Notes: generated from the letters alone by a model not told the origin. A DNA stretch of 40,893 nucleotides from Candidatus Heimdallarchaeota archaeon (GCA_027077875.1 JALWRB010000422.1:1-40893); one strand, 5' to 3'. Positions 30,453 to 39,660 are shown, counted from the stretch's first letter. A program made the numbers and translations.

Positions 30453-32078
30453 ATGCCCGAGAGTGGCAAGAACTCCAAGTACGTTTTTATTCTCGGATCG
30501 GTTCTCTCCGGACTTGGGAAGGGGATCGTCACGGTATCTATAGGTAAGAATCTCGAAGCACGTGGATTGAGCGTGCAGGTGATCAAGATAGACCCCTACC
30601 TCAATCTGGATGCGGGGACGATGAATCCGACAGAGCATGGTGAATGTTTTGTTACGGAGGACGGAGGAGAGCTGGACGTTGATTTTGGTCACTACGAGCG
30701 GTTCTTGGGTATTCAGGTATCCAAGCACCAGAACATCACAACGGGGCAGGTCTACAACTCCGTCATCCAGAAAGAGCGAAGGGGTGACTACCTCGGCCAG
30801 ACAGTCCAAGTGGTGCCCCATGTCATAGATGAAATCCTCCGAAGAATAGAGGACAGGGCAGAGAACAACCCTGCTGACGTCTATCTCATAGAGGTCGGGG
30901 GAACGATCGGTGATATCGAGAGCTTTCCCTTCCTCGAAGCACTTCGCCAAATGCAGAGAAACCACCCCGCAGTTGATGTGTGCACCGTCCTACTGACCTA
31001 TGTGCCCTTCCCCAAGCACCTGCAGGAACACAAGACAAAACCTGCTCAGCATAGTGTACGAGAGCTCAGGGCTTCGGGGATCTTCCCAAATATGATTGTC
31101 TGCCGGAGTGACGTCCCAGTCCCACAGAAGGCATTGTCTAAGATTGCTAACTTCTGCGATGTTCCAGAGGAGGCGGTATACGACCTTCCCGATCTAGAGA
31201 ACGTACTTTATGCTCCGCGTAAGTTGGACTCACAGGGGCTGGGTGACTACGTCTGCCAGGCGCTCAACCTGCCCGAGGTAGAGCCAGACTGGAGTGCTCT
31301 GGACAAACTTCTGCAGGAGAATCTCGAGAAGCTCAGCGGGAAAGTTGTCATCGGTGTCCCAGGGAAATACACCACGCTTTTAGACTCCTACATCTCGGTT
31401 AACGAGGCTTTGAAACATGCGGGGTGGTCTCAGGGGGTAGAGGTCGAGCTCATCCACATAGACACAGAGACAATCGAAAGGGACGAGGACAGTATCCATC
31501 AGTTGGATCATGTCGACGGTATACTTGTCCCTGGTGGATTTGGTGACAGGGGCACCGAGGGCAAGATACGGTCCATCAGATATGCCCGTGAGAAAGGCAT
31601 TCCCTTCCTTGGTATCTGTCTTGGTTTTCAATTGGCAATCGTAGAGTACGCTCGATCAGTACTGGGTAAACCCGACGCCCACTCGACGGAGATAAATCAG
31701 AGTACGAGCTACCCGATCATCGACATCCTCCCTGAGCAGAAACAGATCACGGATAAGGGTGGTACGATGAGGTTAGGTGCGTATGATGTTACTCTACTCC
31801 CGGGGACGATTATTGCAGAACTTTACGGGACTCTCGAAATCAAGGAGAGACACAGGCACCGATACGAGGTGAATCCCGATCTTATTTCAGACTTCAGCAG
31901 CAGCGGCCTCACATTCACGGGATTCTGGAACGAGCTTGCAGAGTCCATGGAAGTCAAGGGTCATCCCTTCTTTATGGGAACTCAATTTCACCCTGAGTTC
32001 AAGAGCACCCCATGGAAACCCTCTCCGCCTTATGTTGGGTTGATAGCTGCCTGCAAGGCTCGCAAATATGGGAACTAG
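30453..32078 (+). CDS. pyrG: CTP synthase
   Basis: 541 residues, the standard length. It makes CTP from UTP, ATP and glutamine. The N-terminal synthase domain starts with KYVFILGSVLSGLGKGIVTVSIG (the P-loop) and has KIDPYLNLDAGTMNPTEHGECFVTEDGGE and DYLGQTVQVVPH. The C-terminal glutaminase domain has VPGGFGDRG, the nucleophile segment GICLGFQLA and the His-Glu partner TQFHPEF. The enzyme forms tetramers in the cytosol. The start is decided by a TATA box 26 bases upstream. It is followed after 47 bases by the repair genes with their own promoter. Confidence 0.97.
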   Translation: MPESGKNSKYVFILGSVLSGLGKGIVTVSIGKNLEARGLSVQVIKIDPYLNLDAGTMNPTEHGECFVTEDGGELDVDFGHYERFLGIQVSKHQNITTGQVYNSVIQKERRGDYLGQTVQVVPHVIDEILRRIEDRAENNPADVYLIEVGGTIGDIESFPFLEALRQMQRNHPAVDVCTVLLTYVPFPKHLQEHKTKPAQHSVRELRASGIFPNMIVCRSDVPVPQKALSKIANFCDVPEEAVYDLPDLENVLYAPRKLDSQGLGDYVCQALNLPEVEPDWSALDKLLQENLEKLSGKVVIGVPGKYTTLLDSYISVNEALKHAGWSQGVEVELIHIDTETIERDEDSIHQLDHVDGILVPGGFGDRGTEGKIRSIRYAREKGIPFLGICLGFQLAIVEYARSVLGKPDAHSTEINQSTSYPIIDILPEQKQITDKGGTMRLGAYDVTLLPGTIIAELYGTLEIKERHRHRYEVNPDLISDFSSSGLTFTGFWNELAESMEVKGHPFFMGTQFHPEFKSTPWKPSPPYVGLIAACKARKYGN

Positions 32079-32096
32079 ATTTGTCGTCTTCAGTGA

Positions 32097-32103
32097 TTTT
32101 AAT
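32097..32103 (+). promoter_or_regulatory. TATA box for the nurA-herA-exonuclease genes
   Basis: TTTTAAT is centred 26 bases before the ATG at 32126, directly after the CTP synthase gene. Confidence 0.5.
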
Positions 32104-32125
32104 ACCTCTAGCAACCTAAAAATAT

Positions 32126-33244
32126 ATGGCATCAAAGAGGGAGACTGTTATGATCGACTCGGACATCGAAGACATCATTCGCAGAGCTCAACAGAGGTTG
32201 CAGCAGAGGATTAAGCTGTTGAAGAGATGGAAATCATCGCTTAGGAGTCTTCCCGATTTAGGAGATCACTGGGTTGACAAACAGCTCGTGCTTAAGCTTC
32301 CCCTCCCTCGTGTCTCAGCGCACAGTCATATTGCTGCAGTTGATGGTGGTCTACTCGTTGAGGAGCTCAGGGGACTTGATGTCTTCATGGCAAGGGCGAT
32401 CGCTGTTACCTTTACTGGTGTTGGGAAGAGGGTCAAAGTGGATTACTTTCCCAACTTCGATCCTGAGCCAAGGATAGTCATCAGGGAAAGTTTCGAGTCG
32501 AGGTCCGATCTCTCACAGTTTAGTGCTCTCTTTCGGCTGAGTATGGAGTACTCTGTCTCCCTCCATAGACTGCAAAAGGATGCCCCTGAGGTGCTCTTCA
32601 TCGACGGGTCGGTCACCCCGCTCCTCTCAGACCTCACGGTAGTATCCGAAGACAAGGAGCTGAAAGCCATGCTCTCCTCCGTCAAGGATATTTACCGGAA
32701 GTTGGTCAGAACTGCAGAGAAAACAGGAACTGTGCTCATGGGAATAGTGAAGGACTCCCGGTCTCGTGATCTCACCCGGAACCTCCAGCGCTCAGCCAAG
32801 CAGTGGTCGAAGGGTGGGTACTTGTCCCCGGGCCTTGCTGAGGATCTTCTCGACACCGAGCTGAGCAACGGTATCCTTGACGAGGGTACAAGAACCGCGT
32901 GGTTTAAAACCAATCCTCCCTCCCCACTACAGCTCGATAACCAAATCCATGTCTGCTACGCACGACCAATAGCAAGTGATGATCCCGTGCGACTAGAGGT
33001 GCTGGTCACTCAAGGGAACCTTGACACCGCGGTTGACAAAGCCCTACAGGCTCTATACATCCTCTGTCAACACGGTCTTCCCATCGCCCTCCCGACGAAC
33101 CTTCAGGAAGCAGACAGGCAGGTCAAGCTCAAACGGGAGATGATGGATACCGTCGTGGAGCAGCTCTCCTTGCACTTCGGGATTCCAGTGGAACGAATGA
33201 GGAAGCGGAGGACATTCGACTCCTCCTTCTTGCATTTCACTTGA
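32126..33244 (+). CDS. nurA: NurA 5'-3' nuclease
   Basis: 372 residues. NurA is the ring nuclease that works with HerA to resect DNA ends for recombination. The fold is RNase H-like, with acidic residues in conserved motifs: AAVDGGLLVEEL near residue 72, VLFIDGSVTPLL near 156 and GIVKDSRSRDL near 208, the pattern of metal-binding Asp in NurA. A helical N-terminal region (about 1-60) comes first. The last part (PIALPTNLQEADRQVKLKREMMDTV) resembles the C-terminal NurA helix. HerA follows after 43 bases on the same strand, the usual archaeal order or its reverse, which greatly strengthens the call. Confidence 0.87.
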   Translation: MASKRETVMIDSDIEDIIRRAQQRLQQRIKLLKRWKSSLRSLPDLGDHWVDKQLVLKLPLPRVSAHSHIAAVDGGLLVEELRGLDVFMARAIAVTFTGVGKRVKVDYFPNFDPEPRIVIRESFESRSDLSQFSALFRLSMEYSVSLHRLQKDAPEVLFIDGSVTPLLSDLTVVSEDKELKAMLSSVKDIYRKLVRTAEKTGTVLMGIVKDSRSRDLTRNLQRSAKQWSKGGYLSPGLAEDLLDTELSNGILDEGTRTAWFKTNPPSPLQLDNQIHVCYARPIASDDPVRLEVLVTQGNLDTAVDKALQALYILCQHGLPIALPTNLQEADRQVKLKREMMDTVVEQLSLHFGIPVERMRKRRTFDSSFLHFT

Positions 33245-33287
33245 AAGCACGGGTCTGTTAAAGCTTTAAGTAGATAGGAAACAGAGA

Positions 33288-34781
33288 TTGAAGTGTTTGA
33301 CACTAGGAACTGTGGTCAGTACGGAGCTCACACCGACTCCAAATCTTATGACATTTGTTATCTCCGAGAAGCAGGCACGTGAGTCTGCAGAGGTAGGGAT
33401 GTTTGTACAGATCAGTAACGACGATGGTTCCCTCGTCCTAGCGGTCATCGACAAGTTGGTCAGGACTAACAAGTACTACGGTAATCCAGACATGATACAC
33501 GGTTCTGCATCTGGTCTCTCTCCACCGCAGGTCTATCCATCTGAAAGGTGGGACTACCTGCTTGCAGAGGGTAAGGTGCTGGGTATGTACAAGGACGGTA
33601 TCCAGCAGCGGGCGACACAGCCAGTGGTTCCTGGCTCCATGGTTGAGATCATTGACCCCTACATCCTCAAGCAGTTCTTGGGCCTTCAAGACGACGGGCT
33701 TAACCTCGGGACACTCAGGCAGATGGATGTACCTATACATGTCTCCCTCGACAAGCTCCTCCAGAAACACCTTGCAGTACTCTCTATATCTGGTGGTGGG
33801 AAGTCATACGCCACTTCTGTCATCATCGAGGAGATTCTACGACGCAGGCGGGAACAGGGTAGACCTGCTCTCGTGCTTTTCGACGTCCATGGTGAATTCA
33901 CCGGTCTGTCGCAGATGACTAAATACCCAGAGTTCAGAGATGCAGAGGTCGAAGTTATAGACGGGAGTGAAGTTCAGATTGCCGTGGGCAACCTAAACAC
34001 CGGGCACTTCTCCAAGATGCTCCCTAGCATGAGTTCTGCGCAGATCCGAGAGCTCAGCAAGATTCTAGCCCGTCAGAAGGGCAAGGGTGAGCTAATGACT
34101 ATTCAGACCATTATCGAGGACATACGCTCAACAGAGATGAACCCGATGGTGCAGGAGGCCTTGCTTGGTTGGATGGGAAGTCTGAAGGGGTCGAGACTCT
34201 TCGGATATCACGAGACACCGAATATAGAGGAGAAGCTCCAACCTGGCAAGTTACTCGTGATCAATCTTGCGCCTGTCATCTCACTGTGGAAGAAGCAGTT
34301 GATTGTCTACTACTTCCTCGATCGGATATTCACGCTCAGGAGGGAAAGGTCAATCCCCCCTGTCGTGCAGTTTATTGAGGAAGCCCACCAATTCTGCCCG
34401 GAGATCACCACTGCATCATCCAAGGGTATAATTGAGACAATCGCAAGGGAGGGGAGAAAATTTCTCTGCTCGCTTGTGCTTATCTCCCAGAGGCCTGTCA
34501 ACCTCTCCACCACAGCACTCTCTCAGTGTAACTCCCAACTCATCCTCAAGATCGTCAATCCCAACGACCTCAACTACATAGGTAAGACCAGTGAGGGGAT
34601 CACGGCAGATACGCTGAAGATGATTACCTCTCTTGGTGTCGGAGAGGGGCTGTTAACTGGACAGGCCGTACGGTATCCGATCTTTCTACAGGTACGGAAG
34701 AGGTTGAGCTCTTCCAAGTTCAACGAAATCTCCATGACTGCAGAGAGCAAGGAGTTTGAGAAGATCTTCTCTCGCCCGTAG
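33288..34781 (+). CDS. herA: HerA-type hexameric DNA translocase
   Basis: 497 residues. HerA is a FtsK-like ATPase that pumps DNA into NurA. An N-terminal HAS-barrel (LGTVVSTELTPTPNLMTFVISEKQ...) runs to about 130. The ATPase has a P-loop LSISGGGKSYA near 166, Walker B VVQFIEEAHQF near 362, and SQRPVNLSTTALSQCNSQLILKIVNPND near 400 with the sensor and Arg-finger positions. The P-loop is odd: the first Gly of GxxxxGKS is Ser here. The start is uncertain: TTG at 33288 is used, and TTG at 33297 would also fit the TATA-like CTTTAAG at 33264-33270. It overlaps nothing, and the DEDDy-type nuclease follows 16 bases downstream. Confidence 0.92.
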   Translation: MKCLTLGTVVSTELTPTPNLMTFVISEKQARESAEVGMFVQISNDDGSLVLAVIDKLVRTNKYYGNPDMIHGSASGLSPPQVYPSERWDYLLAEGKVLGMYKDGIQQRATQPVVPGSMVEIIDPYILKQFLGLQDDGLNLGTLRQMDVPIHVSLDKLLQKHLAVLSISGGGKSYATSVIIEEILRRRREQGRPALVLFDVHGEFTGLSQMTKYPEFRDAEVEVIDGSEVQIAVGNLNTGHFSKMLPSMSSAQIRELSKILARQKGKGELMTIQTIIEDIRSTEMNPMVQEALLGWMGSLKGSRLFGYHETPNIEEKLQPGKLLVINLAPVISLWKKQLIVYYFLDRIFTLRRERSIPPVVQFIEEAHQFCPEITTASSKGIIETIAREGRKFLCSLVLISQRPVNLSTTALSQCNSQLILKIVNPNDLNYIGKTSEGITADTLKMITSLGVGEGLLTGQAVRYPIFLQVRKRLSSSKFNEISMTAESKEFEKIFSRP

Positions 34782-34797
34782 GCAGAAGGCTTTTAAG

Positions 34798-35643
34798 ATG
34801 AAATTTCCCCCACAAGATGTGGATAGGCTGGATCTGATTATGGGGTTATCAACCAAGCGGGTAGCTAAACTCAACGAGAAAGGTATCACCACCTTCAAGC
34901 AAGTGCAGGATCTGGCCCCTGATTTCTTCACCACCGAGCTAGGGTTTAACTCGGAGGAGGAAGTGAGGGAATTGCTACTCAGAATTGAGCTTTACAATGA
35001 CAAGGCAGTCTTTGTTAAGGAGTTGGTATCCCTCCCTAACCCGAACAAGGTGATATTCTTCGATATCGAAGCGAGTCCTTTCAAGGGGAGGCGATTGTTT
35101 CTGGTAAGCTTTGCATCAGGGAATGGGGCGATCACGACCTTTGTGGAGAACAAAGATACAAACATCCTTGTTGAGATTAATGACTATCTAGCCGACATGT
35201 CCAACAAGACCATGATCTCGTCATCTGGAAGTAACTGGGACTTTTCTCACCTCCTACATCTAATGGACAAACGGTTCAAGTACCGTGACAACGCGCTGAG
35301 AACCAAGAACGGGATGGATCTTCTGGTTCAATTAAAGGGTAGGATGATAAGTCCAGTAGGTTTCAGTGTCAAGAAGTTCAGTGCATTCCTCGGGCACCCT
35401 AACAAGCTCGATGTCTTCACTGATCCAAGGGTAACGCCGTATTTTGAGAAGTACAAAAGGTATGTCAAACCCGGTAAGTCTGGTTATTTCATGGGTGCTG
35501 TCTTTGACGATGGACACTACGGTGATGATTTCCTGCAGGCAATGATTGACTACAATGCATACGATGTCGATGCCCTCCGCTACATCTACAACAAGGTCTA
35601 CAATATTTTCAAATTGAAGAAGACTGGTAAGATCAACGTTTAG
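34798..35643 (+). CDS. DEDDy-type (RNase_H_2/YprB-like) exonuclease with N-terminal HhH
   Basis: 281 residues from the ATG at 34798. Residues 1-65 look like a helix-hairpin-helix unit (LSTKRVAKLNEKGITTFKQVQDLAPDFF), usual for DNA-contacting regions. Residues 90-280 are a ribonuclease-H-like 3'-5' exonuclease domain. FFDIEASPF gives the DxE, NWDFSHLL the next Asp, and DYNAYDVDALRYI the Y-x3-D end, a DEDDy set. YprB/TM0106-like proteins have this domain alone or fused to helicases; their role is not settled. Following NurA and HerA on the same strand, it is a plausible third nuclease of end processing. Its last 11 bases overlap the end of uvrC on the other strand. Confidence 0.78.
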   Translation: MKFPPQDVDRLDLIMGLSTKRVAKLNEKGITTFKQVQDLAPDFFTTELGFNSEEEVRELLLRIELYNDKAVFVKELVSLPNPNKVIFFDIEASPFKGRRLFLVSFASGNGAITTFVENKDTNILVEINDYLADMSNKTMISSSGSNWDFSHLLHLMDKRFKYRDNALRTKNGMDLLVQLKGRMISPVGFSVKKFSAFLGHPNKLDVFTDPRVTPYFEKYKRYVKPGKSGYFMGAVFDDGHYGDDFLQAMIDYNAYDVDALRYIYNKVYNIFKLKKTGKINV

Positions 35644-37504
35644 AGCTCCGACGGCGTTCTCTGGACTCGTACTCATCGACGAATTTCCTACAGGTCTCGA
35701 TCAAACTAGAGGCTATCTTCCTAGGGATCCCGAGTTCTGTGTTCATCGTCTCTGCACTGGCTTTTGCCATGTTTTTCACTGTCTTGTACTTACTGAGAAG
35801 CTTTTGTTTACGCTTCTCACCTATCCCTTCTACCCTGTCGAGAATCGAGACGAGTGCCTCCTTCTTCCTCTTCTTTCTCTGGTAGCTCACAGCAAAACGG
35901 TGGGCTTCGTCTCTCGCTGCCCGAAGCAGAAGCATCCCTGGTCGGTGCTTCCCATAATTCACTGGATTGTCCTTTCCCTCGAAGTATATCTCCTCCTCCC
36001 GTTTCGCCAACCCGATAGCCATAATCTCGAGGCCGAGGTTAGAGAGCGAGAGTACCGCTCTTTTGAGTTGCTCCCTCCCACCGTCAATGACGATCAAATC
36101 TGGTAGCGTGAGATCTGGAGCCTCCTCCACGTACTCTCTGTATCGCCGGTATACCGCTTCTTCCATGGAGGCAAAGTCGTCTTGACCGTCTACTGTCTTT
36201 ATCGAGAACTTTCTGTACCCTTTCTTGAACGGTCGCCCCCTGACAAAACGTATGCACGATGCCACATTCGCTACTCCCTGAAGAGTGGAGACGTCGAACA
36301 CATCGATGACCTCAGGCGGGGCCTCTAGTTCCAACATTTTTTGAAGATCCGCAACCCGGTCATCAGGGACTGATGTCTTCCTCCTTAGTAGCATCCTCCG
36401 GTTCAATTGCTCACGGATGTTCCTCTTGGTCAAGTCGATCAAAGGTCTCTCCCGCGAATTTGGTTTGACTACCTTGAATCCCTTAAACTTCAAACGCTCA
36501 CTCAAATCTGTATTTCCTGTTGCGTTAAGGATGCGTTTGACCTCCAACTCCTCTGGGTTCTCACCCAAGAGGTTGAGGACAAAGTTGTACAGGAGCTCAC
36601 TCTCGTCTTCTTCTGTATCAAAGCTGTCCTTCGAAAAAGCCCGTATGTCCTGCTTGAGCACTCTAGAACCCTTGAGGAAGAGAAGGTTCACCCCATACTC
36701 CTCCTTGTTCGTCTCAGTAGCAAGGATGTATGTGTCCATTGTCTCGATAAGCACGGTCTGTTTCTGCACAGTCCTGTGAAGTGACTTCAGGGTGTCCCTG
36801 AGCTCAGCTGCTCTCTCGAATTCCTCGTTCGCAGCGGCCTCCTTCATTCTCGCCTCTATCTGTTCAGCGATATCGGGTATCCTCCCTTCTACGAAAGCGA
36901 TGACATTCTTCACATCTTCCATGTACTCCTCCACGTCAACCTCCACCTGACAAGGTCTCAGGCACTGTTTAGTCCTCCTCCTGATACAGGTCTTTGCCCA
37001 TGTTTTGTAATCACCAAGATTAATTTCCCGGGTGCAGTTTGCAACTGGAAAGATCTTCAGAGCATATTTCAAGGTCTGTTTAGCAGCTTTTACTCCTGAG
37101 TAGGGACCGAGGTAGATTGAATCCTTGTTCTTCCTGTTCCGGGACATGACAAACCGTGGATACCGTTCAGACATTGTGATCTCAATATATGGGTACGACT
37201 TGTCATCCTTGAGCTTGGAGTTAATCGGTGGATTGTACTTCTGGATTAGGTTGTACTCGAGGAGTAGGGCCTCGTTTTCATTCCTTACATCGAAAACCTC
37301 AATATCCGCTCCTCTCTCCCTTATCAACCTGCTCTTAGAAAAGGTCGCAGACGGTTGGAAGTGCTGTCTCAATCTATTCCTCAGACGCTTGGCCTTGCCG
37401 ACATAGATCACCTGACCCTCCTCATCTTTGATTATATAGACTCCTGCCGTTGTTGGCATGGTCTCGAGAAGGAGCTGAATCTTTGCCAGACGGTCATTGC
37501 TCAC
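35633..37504 (-). CDS. uvrC: UvrC, excinuclease ABC subunit C
   Basis: 623 residues, normal for UvrC. The GIY-YIG nuclease is at the N-terminus (TAGVYIIKDEEGQVIYVGKAKRLRNRLRQHF), and four Cys lie around 148-176 (ANC, KTC, KQC, RPC). The UVR domain that binds UvrB is near 210-240 (EARMKEAAANEEFERAAELRDTL). The RNase H-like second nuclease is at about 370-530 (VFDVSTLQGV, LIVIDGGREQLKRA, RDEAHRFAVSYQ), and a helix-hairpin-helix pair ends the protein (EGIGEKRKQKLLSKYKTVKNMAKAS). It makes both incisions around bulky DNA lesions. The GTG start has GAGG just upstream. UvrB is not in the window. Confidence 0.97.
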   Translation of the reverse strand: MSNDRLAKIQLLLETMPTTAGVYIIKDEEGQVIYVGKAKRLRNRLRQHFQPSATFSKSRLIRERGADIEVFDVRNENEALLLEYNLIQKYNPPINSKLKDDKSYPYIEITMSERYPRFVMSRNRKNKDSIYLGPYSGVKAAKQTLKYALKIFPVANCTREINLGDYKTWAKTCIRRRTKQCLRPCQVEVDVEEYMEDVKNVIAFVEGRIPDIAEQIEARMKEAAANEEFERAAELRDTLKSLHRTVQKQTVLIETMDTYILATETNKEEYGVNLLFLKGSRVLKQDIRAFSKDSFDTEEDESELLYNFVLNLLGENPEELEVKRILNATGNTDLSERLKFKGFKVVKPNSRERPLIDLTKRNIREQLNRRMLLRRKTSVPDDRVADLQKMLELEAPPEVIDVFDVSTLQGVANVASCIRFVRGRPFKKGYRKFSIKTVDGQDDFASMEEAVYRRYREYVEEAPDLTLPDLIVIDGGREQLKRAVLSLSNLGLEIMAIGLAKREEEIYFEGKDNPVNYGKHRPGMLLLRAARDEAHRFAVSYQRKKRKKEALVSILDRVEGIGEKRKQKLLSKYKTVKNMAKASAETMNTELGIPRKIASSLIETCRKFVDEYESRERRRSSKR

Positions 37505-37591
37505 ATCCTCTCTTATGCGTAGGAATTAATAAGTTCCCCCGCTTGTACTCCTATGAACTGACCGATTGTGCAATCTTCTCTCCGAGTACAG

Positions 37592-37603
37592 TATAATTTT
37601 TAT
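37592..37603 (+). promoter_or_regulatory. TATA box for the zinc-ribbon coiled-coil gene
   Basis: TATAATTTTTAT is centred about 26 bases before the ATG at 37623. It lies between that gene and divergent uvrC. Confidence 0.5.
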
Positions 37604-37622
37604 CTATGTTTTTTTCATTACA

Positions 37623-39659
37623 ATGTACAGAATGAGTGAGAAAATATTATGCCCTTCGTGCTTTACACCATCGCCCAGCACATCAAAGTTTTGTAGAAGT
37701 TGTGGGAAACGCTTGCAAGCAGGGGGTAGTACCACCTCTGCGTCAATAACATGCCCGAACTGTGGGCGGTCTCTGAAGGCCAACGCAAAGTTCTGTGGTG
37801 GATGTGGGCAGAAAATCGGATCAGCTCCAGTGCTTGCACCAGAAGCAATTCCGCCTCAACGATTCCAAGATGGTGTTGTAAGTAGACAAAGAGTGCAGCA
37901 GGGGAGGATACGACAAGGACAATCCATTCAAACGACAGAGCAGAAATCGCTCCACTCAAGAATGCAGAGTGATACGAGACGCAGTCTTAACAGACAAAGC
38001 TCACGAAGAACTAGATCGAACCAGAAATCTGAGGGAAAGATAAAGCCGCAGGTCTCACTCAAGGGCATGGACATCGATCCAAATGAGATTGATCTTGCAA
38101 CGATCAATCAGATCGTTGACTCACGTAGAGATCTGATCTTTGCGGTGAATTTCGAGAACGAGCTCCATGAACTCGATGAGAAGCTGGATCTCATGGAGAG
38201 ATACAAATCGTTCAAGAAGGCAGATTTCTACACACTGCAGAAGGAGACAGAAGACGTTCTCAAGAAGATGAAAGATTCCAAGGACTACAACGTCGATCAG
38301 AAGATACTGGATGAAGCTCGTGAATTCATCACCAGATCTAATGTATTACAGCTAAAAATGCTGGAATGGATGACGCTAGGGTCTGATAATTCCAAGCTAG
38401 AGAACCTGAAAAATTCCGCTAGGGATCTTGCCGCGAAACTGGAAGAGGCTGAAAAGAAGACCTTACGGTTGAAGGGCGATCTTGAGAGGATCCAGTACCT
38501 GAAGCAGATCACACAGGATTTCCGTTCGCATCTCCTCAACGTGACCGAGGTGAACGCGACATTGAAGAGTGCCATCTCATGGAACTACCAAATCAAGGAA
38601 GATCTAGAAAAACTCAGGGAAACCCTCTTTGAGATGTCGACCACAGAGGTCTTCCACAAAGACCTTGCAGAGATGCTCAAGCAACTAGACAGTCTCACCG
38701 AGAACACGGACGTGATAACTGTCAATTTCATACGGGAAGAAATCGAGAAGACCCTGTCTGCCTTGGAAGAAGATGGGCAGGAACTTGAGATACTGTACAG
38801 TATCTCTGAGCAGCAGATGAATGAGCTCTCTCATCAAGAGAGTCAGATCCGTTGGCAGTACATTGACCAAATGGAGAAGGTCATCGAACGTATGACCGAT
38901 ACCCAGATTCTCATCAACCACGCCCATGTCCAAAGGGAGGAAGACGAAGAGAAGGAGCGGAATAAGCCCGTCCTCCAGATTCGTGAGGAGTTCCATGACG
39001 GTGAGTCAGTTGAAGAGAAACTAGCAGATCCCATACCTCTGAGACCTGCTGAACCCTTGCAGGAGGCCGTTGAACTATCTCCTATAGCTGAACTCACGTC
39101 TCCCGTATCGCTTGCTCCTCTAGCTCCATTGCAGAGGGGTGAATACCTGCTGGAGATACATCAGGAAAAGAGCGACCCAGTCACGGAGGAGGAGGTGGAC
39201 CTTGTCAAATCCCTGATCCGAAAACTGGGATTTGAGCTCTCCGCGATTGAGGTGGACACCAAGGGGATTCACTACCAAATTCTCTCCTGGGGTGTCAATA
39301 AGTTCACCATCTGGAAAAAGAACGGTGTCTACAAATTGGCCTGCAGGAAGAGGAATTTCCTCAGTCGTTTCTCGAGGATTGAGTTCAGTTCGGACGTGGA
39401 ACTGAAGGAGGAGATCATAGATCCTTATTACTCGATTATCATGGGCGTGAGACCGAAAGAGAAGACAAACTCGCTACTCTACTTCAGAAGTCTGGGTGAA
39501 AAATTCCTTGAGGTACCCGGTGAAAAACTCCTTAGTATGCAGGATCAGGGTTCCAACACCTTGTATATCGAGGTAACATTTCAGGAACTGACCGAGAGTC
39601 ACCTTGGAGCAATAACCAACCTTGTCCGAGAGATTGACCTAGTGGTCAACGGAATCTGA
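37623..39659 (+). CDS. Double zinc-ribbon, coiled-coil protein between uvrC and uvrA
   Basis: 678 residues, not recognised. The N-terminus has two zinc ribbons, CPSC...CRSCG near 10-28 and CPNC...CGGCG near 45-60. A Gln/Arg-rich low-complexity stretch follows (about 80-155), then a long charged coiled coil from about 185 to 470 with heptad-like Leu and many Glu and Lys. An acidic, proline-containing linker comes next. The last 150 residues form an alpha/beta domain (EYLLEIHQEKSDPVTEEEVDLVKSLIRKLGFELSAIEVD, FTIWKKNGVYKLAC). There are no ATPase or nuclease motifs. It is divergent from uvrC and convergent with uvrA, one base from the uvrA stop. A scaffold role in repair is only a guess from position. 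ATG 37632 is an alternative start. Confidence 0.75.
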   Translation: MYRMSEKILCPSCFTPSPSTSKFCRSCGKRLQAGGSTTSASITCPNCGRSLKANAKFCGGCGQKIGSAPVLAPEAIPPQRFQDGVVSRQRVQQGRIRQGQSIQTTEQKSLHSRMQSDTRRSLNRQSSRRTRSNQKSEGKIKPQVSLKGMDIDPNEIDLATINQIVDSRRDLIFAVNFENELHELDEKLDLMERYKSFKKADFYTLQKETEDVLKKMKDSKDYNVDQKILDEAREFITRSNVLQLKMLEWMTLGSDNSKLENLKNSARDLAAKLEEAEKKTLRLKGDLERIQYLKQITQDFRSHLLNVTEVNATLKSAISWNYQIKEDLEKLRETLFEMSTTEVFHKDLAEMLKQLDSLTENTDVITVNFIREEIEKTLSALEEDGQELEILYSISEQQMNELSHQESQIRWQYIDQMEKVIERMTDTQILINHAHVQREEDEEKERNKPVLQIREEFHDGESVEEKLADPIPLRPAEPLQEAVELSPIAELTSPVSLAPLAPLQRGEYLLEIHQEKSDPVTEEEVDLVKSLIRKLGFELSAIEVDTKGIHYQILSWGVNKFTIWKKNGVYKLACRKRNFLSRFSRIEFSSDVELKEEIIDPYYSIIMGVRPKEKTNSLLYFRSLGEKFLEVPGEKLLSMQDQGSNTLYIEVTFQELTESHLGAITNLVREIDLVVNGI

Positions 39660-39660
39660 C

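Noticed and set aside
37508..37620. Small gene or RNA between uvrC and the coiled-coil gene
   Set aside because: The gap holds only the two divergent promoters and T-runs, with no stable fold or coding frame.
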